Source: Salarias fasciatus (taxonomy: Eukaryota > Chordata > Actinopteri > Blenniiformes > Blenniidae). Taken from it: a stretch of DNA of 64,000 bases. The notes under the pieces are model-generated. The model saw only the letters and a program-made list of their open reading frames with translations, was not told the origin of the DNA and did no database searches. This document shows, in pieces, positions 24,000 through 34,900 of the stretch; within the stretch, counting starts at the first letter, position 1; each line of letters opens with the position of its first letter. The DNA lies in the NCBI RefSeq assembly GCF_902148845.1, contig NC_043746.1, forward strand, positions 10,960,706 through 11,024,705, given 5' to 3'. A program made the translations under genes and the position numbers.

Positions 24000-26860
24000 T
24001 AAAATTGTACTTCTAGATGTACATTAATAACACACTTCAGCATTAACAAATTAGATTTTTTTTTTTTTTTTTAATCACATCAATATACATTACTGGAAAA
24101 GTACAAGAAGCCTGTAATTTCACCAAAAATTATCACAGATTTTTCAGAAGTTCAAAATGAATTATGTGAGTTGCACTTTGACCAGAAGAGAGTTACCAAA
24201 TCTGCTTTACTCAGAAAATGTATTTTTTCCATATGAATGATCCATTCTTTTATCGCTGCGGGGAATTCATGAATTCATTCCCTCACTGCAAAATTAACTC
24301 AGCTGAAAACAGGTGGATGGTATTATCCTCATATTTCCATGCAAATCTCAGCAGAATCATTACAAAGGAGAAGAATCAAAGCAATGCAACTTTAGCACTG
24401 CAACAGAAATTCTTGCTGATGGTGAACTTGTAGTTTGTTTTTTTTAAATCCAGTTGAAATTTTACACCTTTGTTAATATTAACAATATTGGTTGAAAGAC
24501 CTATGCTGAAACAGCATTACAGTTTTCCAAATCTCTACATATTGACTTTTTAAAAAAAATCAAAATCGAGAAGAGCCAAAGTTGTTCAAAGAGACATTTA
24601 AATTTAAATATCATATATCTATATCATATCTATGGTATGACAGCTTTTGCATTTGGAGATTTTTTAATACTGTTTTCCTCATTTCACTGGCTTACGGTTA
24701 AATGCAGGATTGATTTTAAGATTCTTTCGGTGTCTGATTGGACTGGCCCCAGAATAGTGATCTGACCTTGTGAAGGTGAATCGAGCCTCCAGAGCCCTTA
24801 GATCAGCTGACCAGATGCTGCTGCTCTGTTTTGATGGTTTTATAATGTACTGTGAAGCACTTTGTCAGGCCATAGGCCTCTTTTTAAATGTGCTATATCA
24901 ACAAAGTTGACATTGGCATCCAGAAGGATGTAACACTGATGAAATACACATTTGATAGTTACCACAATGTGATTAGTTCACCTGCTGGATGATCGGTTCC
25001 CGGATGTGTTGCAGGTGTATACTTGTTAAAACTGCAGAAACTCTTTATTTTGCAAACAATAAAAATAAAAAAGTGGTCGACTTCTACTTTATGTTGCATA
25101 TTTTCTCACAAGTTTTGCTATTTTCTTAAGACTTGCTCACTTTATTGGATTGCTTCAGTGCATGTGTTCCTAAATTGTTATTGTGAATCTGATTTTTTCC
25201 TATATCTGTATATTATGTAGCACTATATAAATATGTTCAGTGTCTGTCTTGGTCTTGGAGTAAGAGACAGCCTCCATGTAGCGTCCCAGGCATCCTTTTT
25301 TACTCTTATTTTTTTTCGAAATCCAGATTTCATGAATAAACCATCAAACAGCTCTGTGTCAGAAAGTAGCGCCCTCAGTTGATGTCAGTTTAGTTAATAC
25401 ATGTGCATTTATTTTTTGAGATTTTTTTTTTTTTTTCATTTTGAAGTCTTTGAAGGATTTTGCAGAGAATATTTTATCCCAGACAACCAGCAGAGAAAAG
25501 AAATACCCTAAATAATTGACTGCGAAGGTGATGAGATAAGGACGGTCAGTTTGATCACATCTGAACATCAGCTCTGAACATCAGCGATCTCACTTTGTAT
25601 TTTCTGTATTTCTGCTCAACTTAACTCAAGCTTCACTTCAAAAACGGCTGCAGCTGGAATCAAATGCTGGATTTCTATTTTGTTGAAGACACGTTTTGCC
25701 TCGTGCACGTCAGCTGATTGCACCGGCAGTAGGTGGAAGCTGAAATCTGCTTACATATGTGTATTGATTTTAAAACTTAATCTAAGACATTCATTAGATT
25801 TGAAGTCATGTTTCCTTCTGGGAAAGCTCTTCAGTCACCCTTCCCTCTCTGGCAGTGAGGCTGCAGCTCTTCCGGGTCTCTCAGCGGTTAATAGTTTGCC
25901 CTTTGACCTGTGTGGTTGAGCTTGGATCCATAGAAAGTCAGATGAGGTCCCTGAACCAGGATGTCTTCCCAAAATCAAGTTGCAGATTATTGATGAGGGT
26001 TTTTTTTCTGCTTTAAACGTCCCACTTTTACCAGATTAAGAGTTTCCATTTCCTCCTATCTTACCTTCAGATAGACTTTACTTACAGACATGCATGGCTG
26101 TGGTCCATCAGGGATTTTCCCCTGTTAATCATTTGTTAAAAATCATTAAACACTTCAAGTAACAAGTTGAAACATTCATTTTTCTGCGTTTGTATTGAAT
26201 TGTGTGACAGACGTATTCTCTTAAACATCCTCCAACTTATTATTTTCACTTATTATTATTTAAGTGTCAAAACATTTGATTTAATCAGAAGAACTGAAAT
26301 ATGAAGCGAGAACAAGTAACAGATATTAAAATACTGTGATATGAAGAAAGCTTCCTTCATTAGTGTGAAACTGGGCCGCTCTTCATCGCCCTCGCTCATC
26401 CGTCACCCAGCTCTCCTCTCACTCCCATTAGACCAGTCTTTAAAGAAAAGTCTTTGTCCTGTAGTCAATCATCGGTTCTTTGCTTTCTTAATTCCTGACA
26501 CGGAACAGGAAAATTCAATTCAAGGCTGATGACTGGGAAAGTCTTCCCGATAAAGTAATGACTAGCTGTGAACTCAAGACGCGTCGGCCCATCGGGCTGA
26601 TTTCAGAGTAAAGAAAAGCTCCAGGAATTCCCTGAGTATCAATCCCAGTTTCTGCTTCCTGATGGTAAAATGTGAAGATGTTGTTCTCGAGAATGAAAGT
26701 AGCATTTGCTTTCCATAAGAAAGACAGTTCTCGTGTTACATGAGGACCTCTGAAAGGCGTCACACCTGGAACAGAGAACAATGAATGCATCATGTGTGGG
26801 TTTTTCCACATCGGCTCTGACGTGAAATTACAACGCAAATTACAAGACGCTGACAGGTTC
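24000..26860. other. Gene-free stretch between TNIP and the PhyH-family gene
   Basis: AT-rich intergenic DNA with poly-T runs (24059-24072, 25420-25436) and one L2-type LINE fragment. No exon with splice sites or a domain was found. Confidence 0.55.
24660..24912 (+). mobile_element. L2-clade LINE, 3' end fragment
   Basis: At 24685-24729 the DNA encodes HWLTVKCRIDFKILS, the C-terminal reverse-transcriptase tail characteristic of L2/Maui LINEs. It is followed by the usual 3' end words CTGTGAAGCACTTTGTCAGG and AAATGTGCTATATCAACAAA. The copy is 5'-truncated to about 250 bp, with stops in frame. Confidence 0.75.
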
Positions 26861-26869
26861 TCTGGTCGG

Positions 26870-26876
26870 TATATAA
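26870..26876 (+). promoter_or_regulatory. TATA box of the PhyH-family gene
   Basis: TATATAA lies about 30 bp before a predicted non-coding first exon (about 26900-26952) that ends ACTGCAG at a GTATGG donor. A plausible acceptor (GGATTCAG) near 27217 would join it to the coding exon. Confidence 0.5.
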
Positions 26877-27255
26877 CCTCTCACTCAGAGGGGTTCGGAA
26901 ATAGGTTTGGACTCACAGAGAGACCACCAGAAGACCAAACTACAGACTGCAGGTATGGAAAATGTCATTTTTAGTCAATACTATTAGTCATTTCAAGCCT
27001 TTTTCTCTTCAGATTAGGAGTGCATTGTTTATTTTTATGCCTCTTGGAACAGCCTCAAATTGTCCTGAAAGCTCAGTAGAAAACATGACAGAAGTCTCAT
27101 CCCCGTGTTGAATTTCTCACCACATGAAAACCCAGCCGTGTCTGTCTGTTACGAAGACGTCGCACTACATCCATCACCCCAACGAACCATCTCTGCTGCA
27201 TGTGTTCTGGATTCAGAAAGCCTGAGGCGCCACAAGTGAAACAATCTAACAGACG

Positions 27256-28642
27256 ATGGCTGCATCCGTGGCGGCGCTGCGGGAGAGCTACCAGCAGCAG
27301 GGCTTCCTCTCAGGCCTGCCCGTGCTCGATGAGACGGAGCTGAGGGAGGTCAGGCGAGCCTTTTCTGCGCTGGAGGAGGAATTCGGTGAGGAGCCGGCGG
27401 GGGTCTGGACACGAAGAGGAAAATGAAGTAAAACCTGTCAGAGGAGGGAGGGACGGTGGAGAACTGTTCAAATTTCAGAATGTGCATTATGTTTTACAAA
27501 GAATGATTTTCTGCCGATTCCTCTTTTCATTTCTGAAAAGGTACGAAAAGATACAATAATCTTGTACTTCCTTTTTGGTTTTTTTTTTTTTTTGCATTTC
27601 CAGGTGAAGCGTATTGTCAGTACAGCCTTCATAATGTTCACCTTCAGTACCCCTGGGTGCTGGACCTGACCAAGCACCCGCACATCCTGCAGGTGGTCAA
27701 AGCTCTGCTGGGGCCCGATGTCATCCTGCTGGACTCCCGCTTCATCTGTAAATACCCGACACTGAAACCAGGGAGCGTCCAGGAGAACGACGACAAGCAG
27801 AGAGCAGCTGGAGGAAGCGATCTTCCATATGTGGCCTGGCACCAGGACATGAGGTAAATCCTAGTTTCTGACAGATACGGGATTGTTGTGGTTTGTTTCA
27901 TTTTGTCTGACTTGAATTGTTGCTCCTAGGTATTGGGGGATTGCTGGGGGGCCAGTTCTGTCGGTGTGGCTGGCTCTGGACGACTCCCTGAAAGAGAACG
28001 GAGCTCTTCAGGTCATCCCAGGTAGCCACGCTGTTTTTATCCACTCTCCATGCCTCAGCGTTCTCTAAGTGACTTTCTCTTGACTCCTATCATGATTCGC
28101 TGAATGTAATGCATTTTATGTGCACTTTATGAAATTAACACGGCAGGGAGCCACGGCTCTGGCATGCTGCCCCATCGACAAGCCGCCCGCTCTGGAAACA
28201 TGCTCTCCGTCAACCAGGAGATCCCCGAGGAGCTGCTGCCAGCGGAGCCGTCTGTGTTCTGCCCTCTGCTAGCCGGACAGATGTCTGTGAGTCTGCTCTC
28301 TTGTTTTAACGTGTCGCTGTGAGCATATGAGTCATGAGAAATAACTCTGAATTCCTTCATAGATTCATGATGGACTCCTTGTCCATGCAAGTGATGCCAA
28401 CACCTCACAGAGGAGGCGCTGCGGCTTCGTGATCCGTTACGTCCCGACCACAGCTTACCCCACGCAGGTAAGGCAGAGCTCTTCCATATGTGAATAATAC
28501 TCATGTCTGAGCGCCGACTTGCACCTGGAGGAAACGTATTTGGTTTGTTTTTTGCTGCTAGGATCCTGATCGGCCCCGGAAATTCACTGCGACCCTGCTG
28601 GCATGTGGAACAGACCACTTCAGTCACTTCTCCAACCTGTAA
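27256..28642 (+). CDS. PhyH-family Fe(II)/2-oxoglutarate-dependent dioxygenase
   Basis: Six exons: 27256-27385, 27604-27853, 27930-28021, 28147-28286, 28363-28467, 28562-28642; 265 residues. The start follows a non-coding leader and begins MAASVAALRES. The iron triad is visible: H123 and D125 in WHQDM and H212 in LLVHAS, with R229 in FVIRY as the probable 2-oxoglutarate ligand. PGSH and WLALDD are typical of the phytanoyl-CoA dioxygenase fold. It does not resemble PHYH or PHYHD1 closely; the style is that of bacterial PhyH enzymes such as phosphonate/hypophosphite hydroxylases, and I recall fish proteins carrying labels of that kind, unverified. There is no peroxisomal tail (it ends HFSNL) and no obvious signal peptide, so it is likely cytosolic. 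The substrate is unknown. It lies tail-to-tail with GATD3. Confidence 0.85.
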
Positions 28643-28864
28643 TGGCAACGCCCATCCTACAGCAATGGTTACTGTTATGGGAATATTTTTGGACTGTTCA
28701 TTTTGTAATTACATTTAAATAACATGTATCTGAAATAAGCATAACTGCTTGTTAAATGTGATTAAAATGATTTGAAAAATATCTCAGCTGTGACAAGATT
28801 GTGAATAATTAAAACGTTGCAGCAAACTGTAGCATGTAAAGATGAACTGAATCACTGAGCTTTA

Positions 28865-28870
28865 AATAAA
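28865..28870 (+). terminator. Possible poly(A) signal, PhyH-family gene
   Basis: AATAAA about 220 bp after the stop codon. Other AT-rich variants lie closer, so the true site is not certain. Confidence 0.45.
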
Positions 28871-29698
28871 TATAGCTATTATTAATATTTATGGTTTGCA
28901 TCATTTCCTGCTTTTTCTCATAAAGTGTCAATCTTTCTGTGTTACTAAATGCCTTTTTGGTGCTTTGTTCTTGGTGTTATGTTCAATGTTTGAACATACA
29001 AATAATACAAATAAGAAGTCCTGCAATGGAGATTAAGTTTAATGTGATTTTTTTTTTTTAAATAAATAAAAGATTTAACCCCCAACTGCTGCGGTTGCAT
29101 AAACCAAACCCGTCATGCCGATAATATGACGAGCAGGAGACACACAAAACACACCAAACTGTCATAAATCCCTTCGAAGCCCGACTTTATAAATGTGTCA
29201 CTTTTCACCCAGAGCTCCGCTCCACTTCCAGCTTCCCCTCGTATTTAAAAGCTATTTTCCTCAGGGCTTTACAGACACTGTTTTCAGTCATAAAATCCTT
29301 TTTTTTTCCCTTCTTTTTTTGAATAGGAACTGTTTGTTCTATTTGTCTTAAAACAGAGAGTAAAAGTTTAAATAGTCCCTCGAGCAGCAGAGTCTCTGCA
29401 GGCGTCCTGTCGTTGAACTTAGCTGATGTAGTTAAAAATTGAAAATTAAAAATTAAAAATACAGATGAAACTGTCAAAATTTGAATTATTAGTTTGACTC
29501 TAATTGTTTCATGAGGTACACTGATATATAAAATGTATTTATTTTCAGCTCCACTTTTTTCTTAAAGATTTATTATCAGTGGATCTTCAGTTCATCTCTG
29601 AAACTGTCTCCTTCATATTAAACATATAGATCATTTATTTAGGTTTTTAATGAGATATTACTGAAAAAAGAGAGACAATTGTAAATTACGCAGTAGCT

Positions 29699-29704
29699 TT
29701 TATT
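29699..29704 (-). terminator. Poly(A) signal, GATD3 gene
   Basis: TTTATT on the + strand (AATAAA on the - strand) lies about 85 bp beyond the stop codon of GATD3. Confidence 0.6.
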
Positions 29705-29787
29705 GAGAATATGAATCATTCGCAATGTAGCATCAGATTTAATTCAGAAAGGAATGAAGATGTTTTATGTAAGTGAACAATTCCAAC

Positions 29788-30935
29788 TCAAGCCAGTTTC
29801 AGTGTTTCTTGAACCATGAGGCCGATCCCATCAAAGACTTTATGAATGGGAGCGTTGCACATGAAAGCACAGGTGGTCACGATTTTATTTTTGGCATCAA
29901 CGTGAACCTCCTCCACCTCTTTGTTGACGTGCTTTCCTCCCATCTCCTTCACAATACCTGTGGACTGAGCGTACGGCCACCTGGAGACAGAAAGGCGACA
30001 AAAAAAACCAAAAAAACTTTTGAGCCACCGATCCAAATACTTCACTTTTAAACAACTGAAGCTGATAAAAAAAACGTCACACACTTGTCACACTGCTGGT
30101 CGTGCCCCATGGTGACCTCGCAGCCAGGCAGCAGTTTGGCAGCCAGGATGGGGGCGATGCAGCACATCCCCAGCGGCTTCCCAGCTCGGTGGAAGGCCTT
30201 GATGAGCTTCTCTACTTGTGGCTGGACGCTGAAGCCTTTGCTCTTCACAGCCCAGTCACTCAGATTTTTACCCACACCGAATCCTCCTGAAGGAACACAG
30301 CTGGATTTATTTCTAATGTCACAAAAAGTCGAGGTGTCGAGACAAACAGACATTTTATAGCCTCACCTGGAAGGATGACGGCGTCGAACTGGGTGTCGTC
30401 TAACTTGGCCAGATCGGTGACCTCTCCCCTGCCGATACGAGCACTTTCCTGTAGGATGTTTCTCTTCCCCTCTGCAGGCTTGCCGTCACAGTGATTGACT
30501 ACATGCATCTGATCTGCGTTTGGAGCAAACATCTGCACCTGAAATCAGACATTGCCACGTTTCATACAGTATATATCATCTCAGACACAACATAAACCTA
30601 GAATATATAATGTGATGCAAACACTGGTATTCTCTTCTGAAGAATGTGTGGTCGACTGGTTAGTATTTAGACCCTTTCATTGTTGGGTTTGCATGTTGTC
30701 CCTGTGTCATCATGTTTTGGGTTTTTTTTTCCTGTGACTATGTATTGGTTTGTCTCTGTGTCAGTGTGTTCGGCCTGTGATGGGCTTGAATGCACAGTAG
30801 CATACTCTGATAAACACCAGTCCTTACTTTTGCTCCAGCGCGGCTCAGATGGACGAGGATGGCCGAGGCCTCGTTGACCTCGGTCCCGTCATAGACTCCA
30901 CAGCCTGACAGAATGACTGCAACTCGCTTTGCCAT
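29788..30935 (-). CDS. gatd3: GATD3 (ES1/C21orf33) DJ-1/PfpI-superfamily protein
   Basis: Four coding exons on the - strand: 30828-30935, 30367-30538, 30085-30286, 29788-29980; 224 residues. The sequence opens [17 protein letters not shown] and includes [32 protein letters not shown] and [10 protein letters not shown] (nucleophile-elbow cysteines C135/C136), all hallmarks of ES1/GATD3. Mammalian GATD3 is a mitochondrial class I glutamine-amidotransferase-like protein linked to deglycation. This version begins directly at the domain with no presequence, so it may be a cytosolic paralogue (gatd3-like). A 5' UTR exon (about 31323-31385, donor GTGAGA) is joined to the coding exon by the acceptor just above 30940. 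It shares the 5' intergenic gap with fusion gene A. Confidence 0.9.
30650..30800 (+). mobile_element. Degenerate dispersed fish repeat in GATD3 intron 1
   Basis: The words GGTTTGCATGTTGTCCCTGT and GTGTTCGGCCTGTGATGGG recall the same common repeat family seen at 23086 and 52385. The copy is old and antisense to the gene. Confidence 0.4.
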
Positions 30936-31322
30936 GCTGCCTATGAAACAAATACACGATTATTTAAAAACACCACGAACGATAAACCTTTACTTCACAC
31001 CATTGATTTGAGAGTGTATGTTTGTTTTTGTTCTTTTATTTTGAAAAACAACTGAATATCTGAGCACTGCTGCCACCTGTTGCATGGTAACATTAAAAAA
31101 TTATAAAGCCAGGTGAGTCTCAGAGGAGCTGCTGCTGCCAGGCAGCAATGTTGACACCAATGAACACTAAAACGCTCCACCTGCTTTTTAACACTACGTG
31201 CTGTAATAATTTGACAGCAAGAACAAAATAACTTTAACTTATAACAACAACCTCAAACAAGCAATGAACTTTTCATGAAATATATAGAAAGGCGTGAATA
31301 CAGTATAAACCAGGTTTCTCAC

Positions 31323-31418
31323 CTTGAGCAGGTATAGTTGAGGCTTGCCTGGGTGTACAGGTGTGAGCTCTGCAGGAGAAGTGTGATGACTGAAACGTGA
31401 AGCTGACTCTTTATAGTC
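31323..31418 (-). promoter_or_regulatory. gatd3: GATD3 promoter and non-coding first exon
   Basis: On the - strand CTATAAAGAG (31409-31418) lies about 25-30 bp before a leader exon ending CTGCTCAAG at a GTGAGA donor (exon edge at 31323). Confidence 0.5.
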
Positions 31419-31702
31419 TTTACAGTCTCCTCCCACACACTGTTGCCATCATGCACACTGAAAGCAACCAGGAATGTCTTTCATGGCATGAAATGCTGAG
31501 TCATTCCTCTCAGCAGCAGTTCTGAGGTCTAATTAAAAAGCTTACAAAATTATAATTCACTCAGAGTAGTAAAACAAATAAATTAATTAGAGAAAAAGTA
31601 TATTAGTGTAGAGTTACTGTGATCACTCTGCAGCGTGGAGACAATGGAGTCTTTAAAAAAATAGATTTCTACAGCAGAAAGTCATTGAGACCATTAAATT
31701 AA

Positions 31703-31749
<47 letters not shown>
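31703..31749. repeat. (TCTA)n microsatellite
   Basis: About 12 tetranucleotide units in the shared 5' gap between GATD3 and gene A. Confidence 0.95.
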
Positions 31750-31818
31750 GCTCTTGATATTGCCTGCTGTTCTTTCCCGGTGAGTTACGTCAGGTTGGCT
31801 CAGGTGTCACCTGCGTGG

Positions 31819-31843
31819 TGACGTCACACGCGGCGGCATAAAA
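31819..31843 (+). promoter_or_regulatory. Promoter of fusion gene A: CRE and TATA-like box
   Basis: A perfect palindromic cAMP-response element, TGACGTCA (31819-31826), sits just before a TATA-like CATAAAA (31837-31843). A start site near 31868 would leave a leader of about 40 bp before the ATG at 31907. Confidence 0.5.
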
Positions 31844-31906
31844 GCCGTCGTCTGGTCTTCAGTCAGGACTCACGCGCCTGTCCTGTCAGAGTCAGGCTCC
31901 CTCAAC

Positions 31907-34900
31907 ATGTCTCTGGGCATCCTGGGCATCTTCGGAGGTAGGTGTAATTTGTTTTGGTTTTGTTTTGTTTTGTTTTTTCCACTTTTTATTTAATTCTTAT
32001 CTTTTTTTCCTAACCACTAGCGGCTGACTGACTGCCCATTATTGATTTGAAACAGTTCAATTATCATGTCACAATAGTGATTTTTGTAATACAGGTACTG
32101 TTTTTGATCATTTTTTCAAAGTGATAGAAACTTTTTTAGACTTTTTAAAATTTTAGACTTCTAGTTTACATTTGTTTTAATAGGAAAGGCTTAATAAGGC
32201 TTTTAAAGTGCACTGCTGAAAGAATGCAAATATAAGTATATGTGTAGATATTTGTGTGTACATTGGCTATTTATTTATTTATTTGATATTTCTAATCATA
32301 AAAAAATGTTATTTATTTATTTGTATTGATTATTTACAAGGATTTTGTCTGTGTGTGCATGTGTGTATAGATAGATTCATATCAGCATTAATTAATAGAT
32401 TTCTTTATTTTCCTTTTGCTTGTTGTACTATGATGTGGTGTGTCTGGAATGAAAAAAATACATAAAAAGTGACTATGTGGACAAATACAACAGGCGTGAA
32501 TGAATTAAAACAGTTTTTACCGTTTTGGTTCAGAACCAGCAGCAGCTCAGTATCCTGGCTTTGTTTTACTCCACAGGTTCTCTTCTGCTTTTGGTGAATA
32601 ACTATGCCGGCTCCCCTGAAAGCGACTTCATCCCCCACACTGCACTGGGGATTTTGCTCCTTTTCGTTGCAGCGATCTTAGCTTATGCAGGTCTGATTCG
32701 CTTTAATCCTATCACTGCAGCTGTGCATCTTATTTTTCCAGTTTTCTAGTCTTGGTATTAATTTGTGTTTCTCTCTCGTAGGTACCAGCCATGGTCAGCC
32801 CCATGCCCGGCTGTTTTCCACTCTTTGTCTGACTATTTCTGCACTGTGGTGCGGCTCAGGTCTGGTGTATGTCCTGGTTGGACAGGAGGTCCTGCAGCTG
32901 ACAGAGATGAGATCTTCTCTGGTTCCTGGCCTCGCAGCTTTCACCTTAGCGCTGTTCATCCTCGGCATTGTGGCACTCGTAGCAAAGACGGCTGTGCTGT
33001 GTCTTATAGCTGTGGGCATATCCTTGGCCTGTGCCCATCAAATCGCTGGTCTGTCGGCTCTGAGCTTTGGCCAGTCTGCAGCTGCTGCCAGCTACCTTCT
33101 TGTCTCTCTGGTGTGTGTTTACTTTGGCGTAGGACACCTGATTTCCGTGATCACTGCTGGTAAAGTGGAGCCTCCAGGAACAAATTTGAAGACAAAAGCT
33201 GAGATGAAACCCGAGCAGAGCCGGGGATGTGACGATGCCTTTTCAGTAGGTTTGGTGATGAACTTATTGTCTGCGTCTGTATTAGCTTGTCCCCTTTTAA
33301 GTGTGGTCCCTCGGCTGTCTGTTGGACATGTCCCCTGGCTGTGGACAGCTGGATTCTTCCAGTTGGGCGTATGTATCCTCATTTATCGTGCGATGGACAC
33401 CCTGGCGGCTACTTTCTGTGGTTTCACGGCCGTGTTGAAATTTGCAGAAGGTTACTGTGCTTTATTGTCGGTTTACTCCATTCAGCCCGTCTCGCCTGTG
33501 CCCTTCCCCGCCGTCTTCTCTGTGCTTTTCTTCATCCTGGCTCTGTTCAGCTGTCAGAAAAGCTTGCTGGATGGGCTCTACCAATTCTTCTTTGCAGCCT
33601 ATTGTATTTCAATTGCAGCTCAGCCTCAAGGTTTCGTCCAAGGAGGCACTCAGGGTGTTCAGGCAGCGATATTTGTAGCTTCAGCTGGCATGCTTTTAAT
33701 TACCACATTTAACATGGTCTCCAATAAGATGATTCCCACAGGGAGGAATTATTTTCAAGCTTTTGTAGCGAGGATGCAGTGCCTTTCGCTAAGAGCAAAC
33801 GATACAGTGCTGCATGCACCGCATTTGGGCTACTCTAAATATGCAGATGCCGAGGTGTTGGGCCACGCTTGCAGTGTGCTGGCAGCTTTTGCTACCACGG
33901 CCACAGTCGGGGACAGAAATCCTTTGACTGTGCTGGTTCTGCCGTGGGTGGTGATGGCTGGCGGGGCGCTGCAGCTGCTGTGTGGTTCGGTAGCCTTCGC
34001 GAGGGGTAAAACCTTCGAGAGTACAGTTTTTATTCTCTACGGGAACATGTGGACGGTGTGGGGGCTGACGCGATACGGCGGCCTGTACGGTGAAACCAGA
34101 GGCTTCAATATAGCCGTCGGGATCATTAGCTTCATGCTGTTTAACTGTTTGGTGACAGCTGCAGCACTGTTTGTCAACGTGGCGTGGTTTGCCTACTCGC
34201 TCTCCTTCCAGCTCATCCTCATTAGCTTCATGCTGGATGCCGTCGGTGCGCTGCCGTATGGCTACGACATCGGGGCCACCGTCATCTTTGGCCTTGTCAG
34301 TTTTTATTGCTTCCTGGCAAATATATTCAACAGCACGTTCCAGACGCCACACATCCCCCTGGGGAAACCTCTCGCCAGGCTGAGTGGGGTTGGGGGAGGG
34401 GCGGGTATCTGTCCGCATGTGCCAGCTCGTAGCTCAAGATCGGTCCAACAAATTTCCGGTAAGATTTATCAGAGACATTTATACTTCTGAAATGAATAGC
34501 TTTTTTTTTTTTTTTTTTTTTTTTGTAACGCTAACCTGTGTGGAAATATTGTTTTTCTCGCTTTTTGTCATGCAGAAATTATGAAAAATGGAGGCATATG
34601 TGGAATGCCTACTGATACGGTCTATGTGCTGGTGGCAGCCTGCAACAGGCCAGATGCAGTTATCAAAGCATACAAGTGAGTTTCTCTTGAATCATTTTTT
34701 TTTTTTTCTTTGTCTGTACTTATTTTCTATTTTTAAATCCCTATTACTTTCTAACTGCTGTGTTCGGTTTCAGGGTGAAAAAGCAGGCGGAGGACCGACC
34801 CATGTCCCTGTGGATCTCCTCGATCAAGCAGTTAGAGCCAGTGAGACACCTGCTGAGCCCTCTGCTCCTGGACTTCATGGAGGCTGCATGGCCGTCTTCT

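Noticed and set aside
31703-31749. CRISPR-like array
   Set aside because: A plain tetranucleotide microsatellite without spacers, in a eukaryotic genome.
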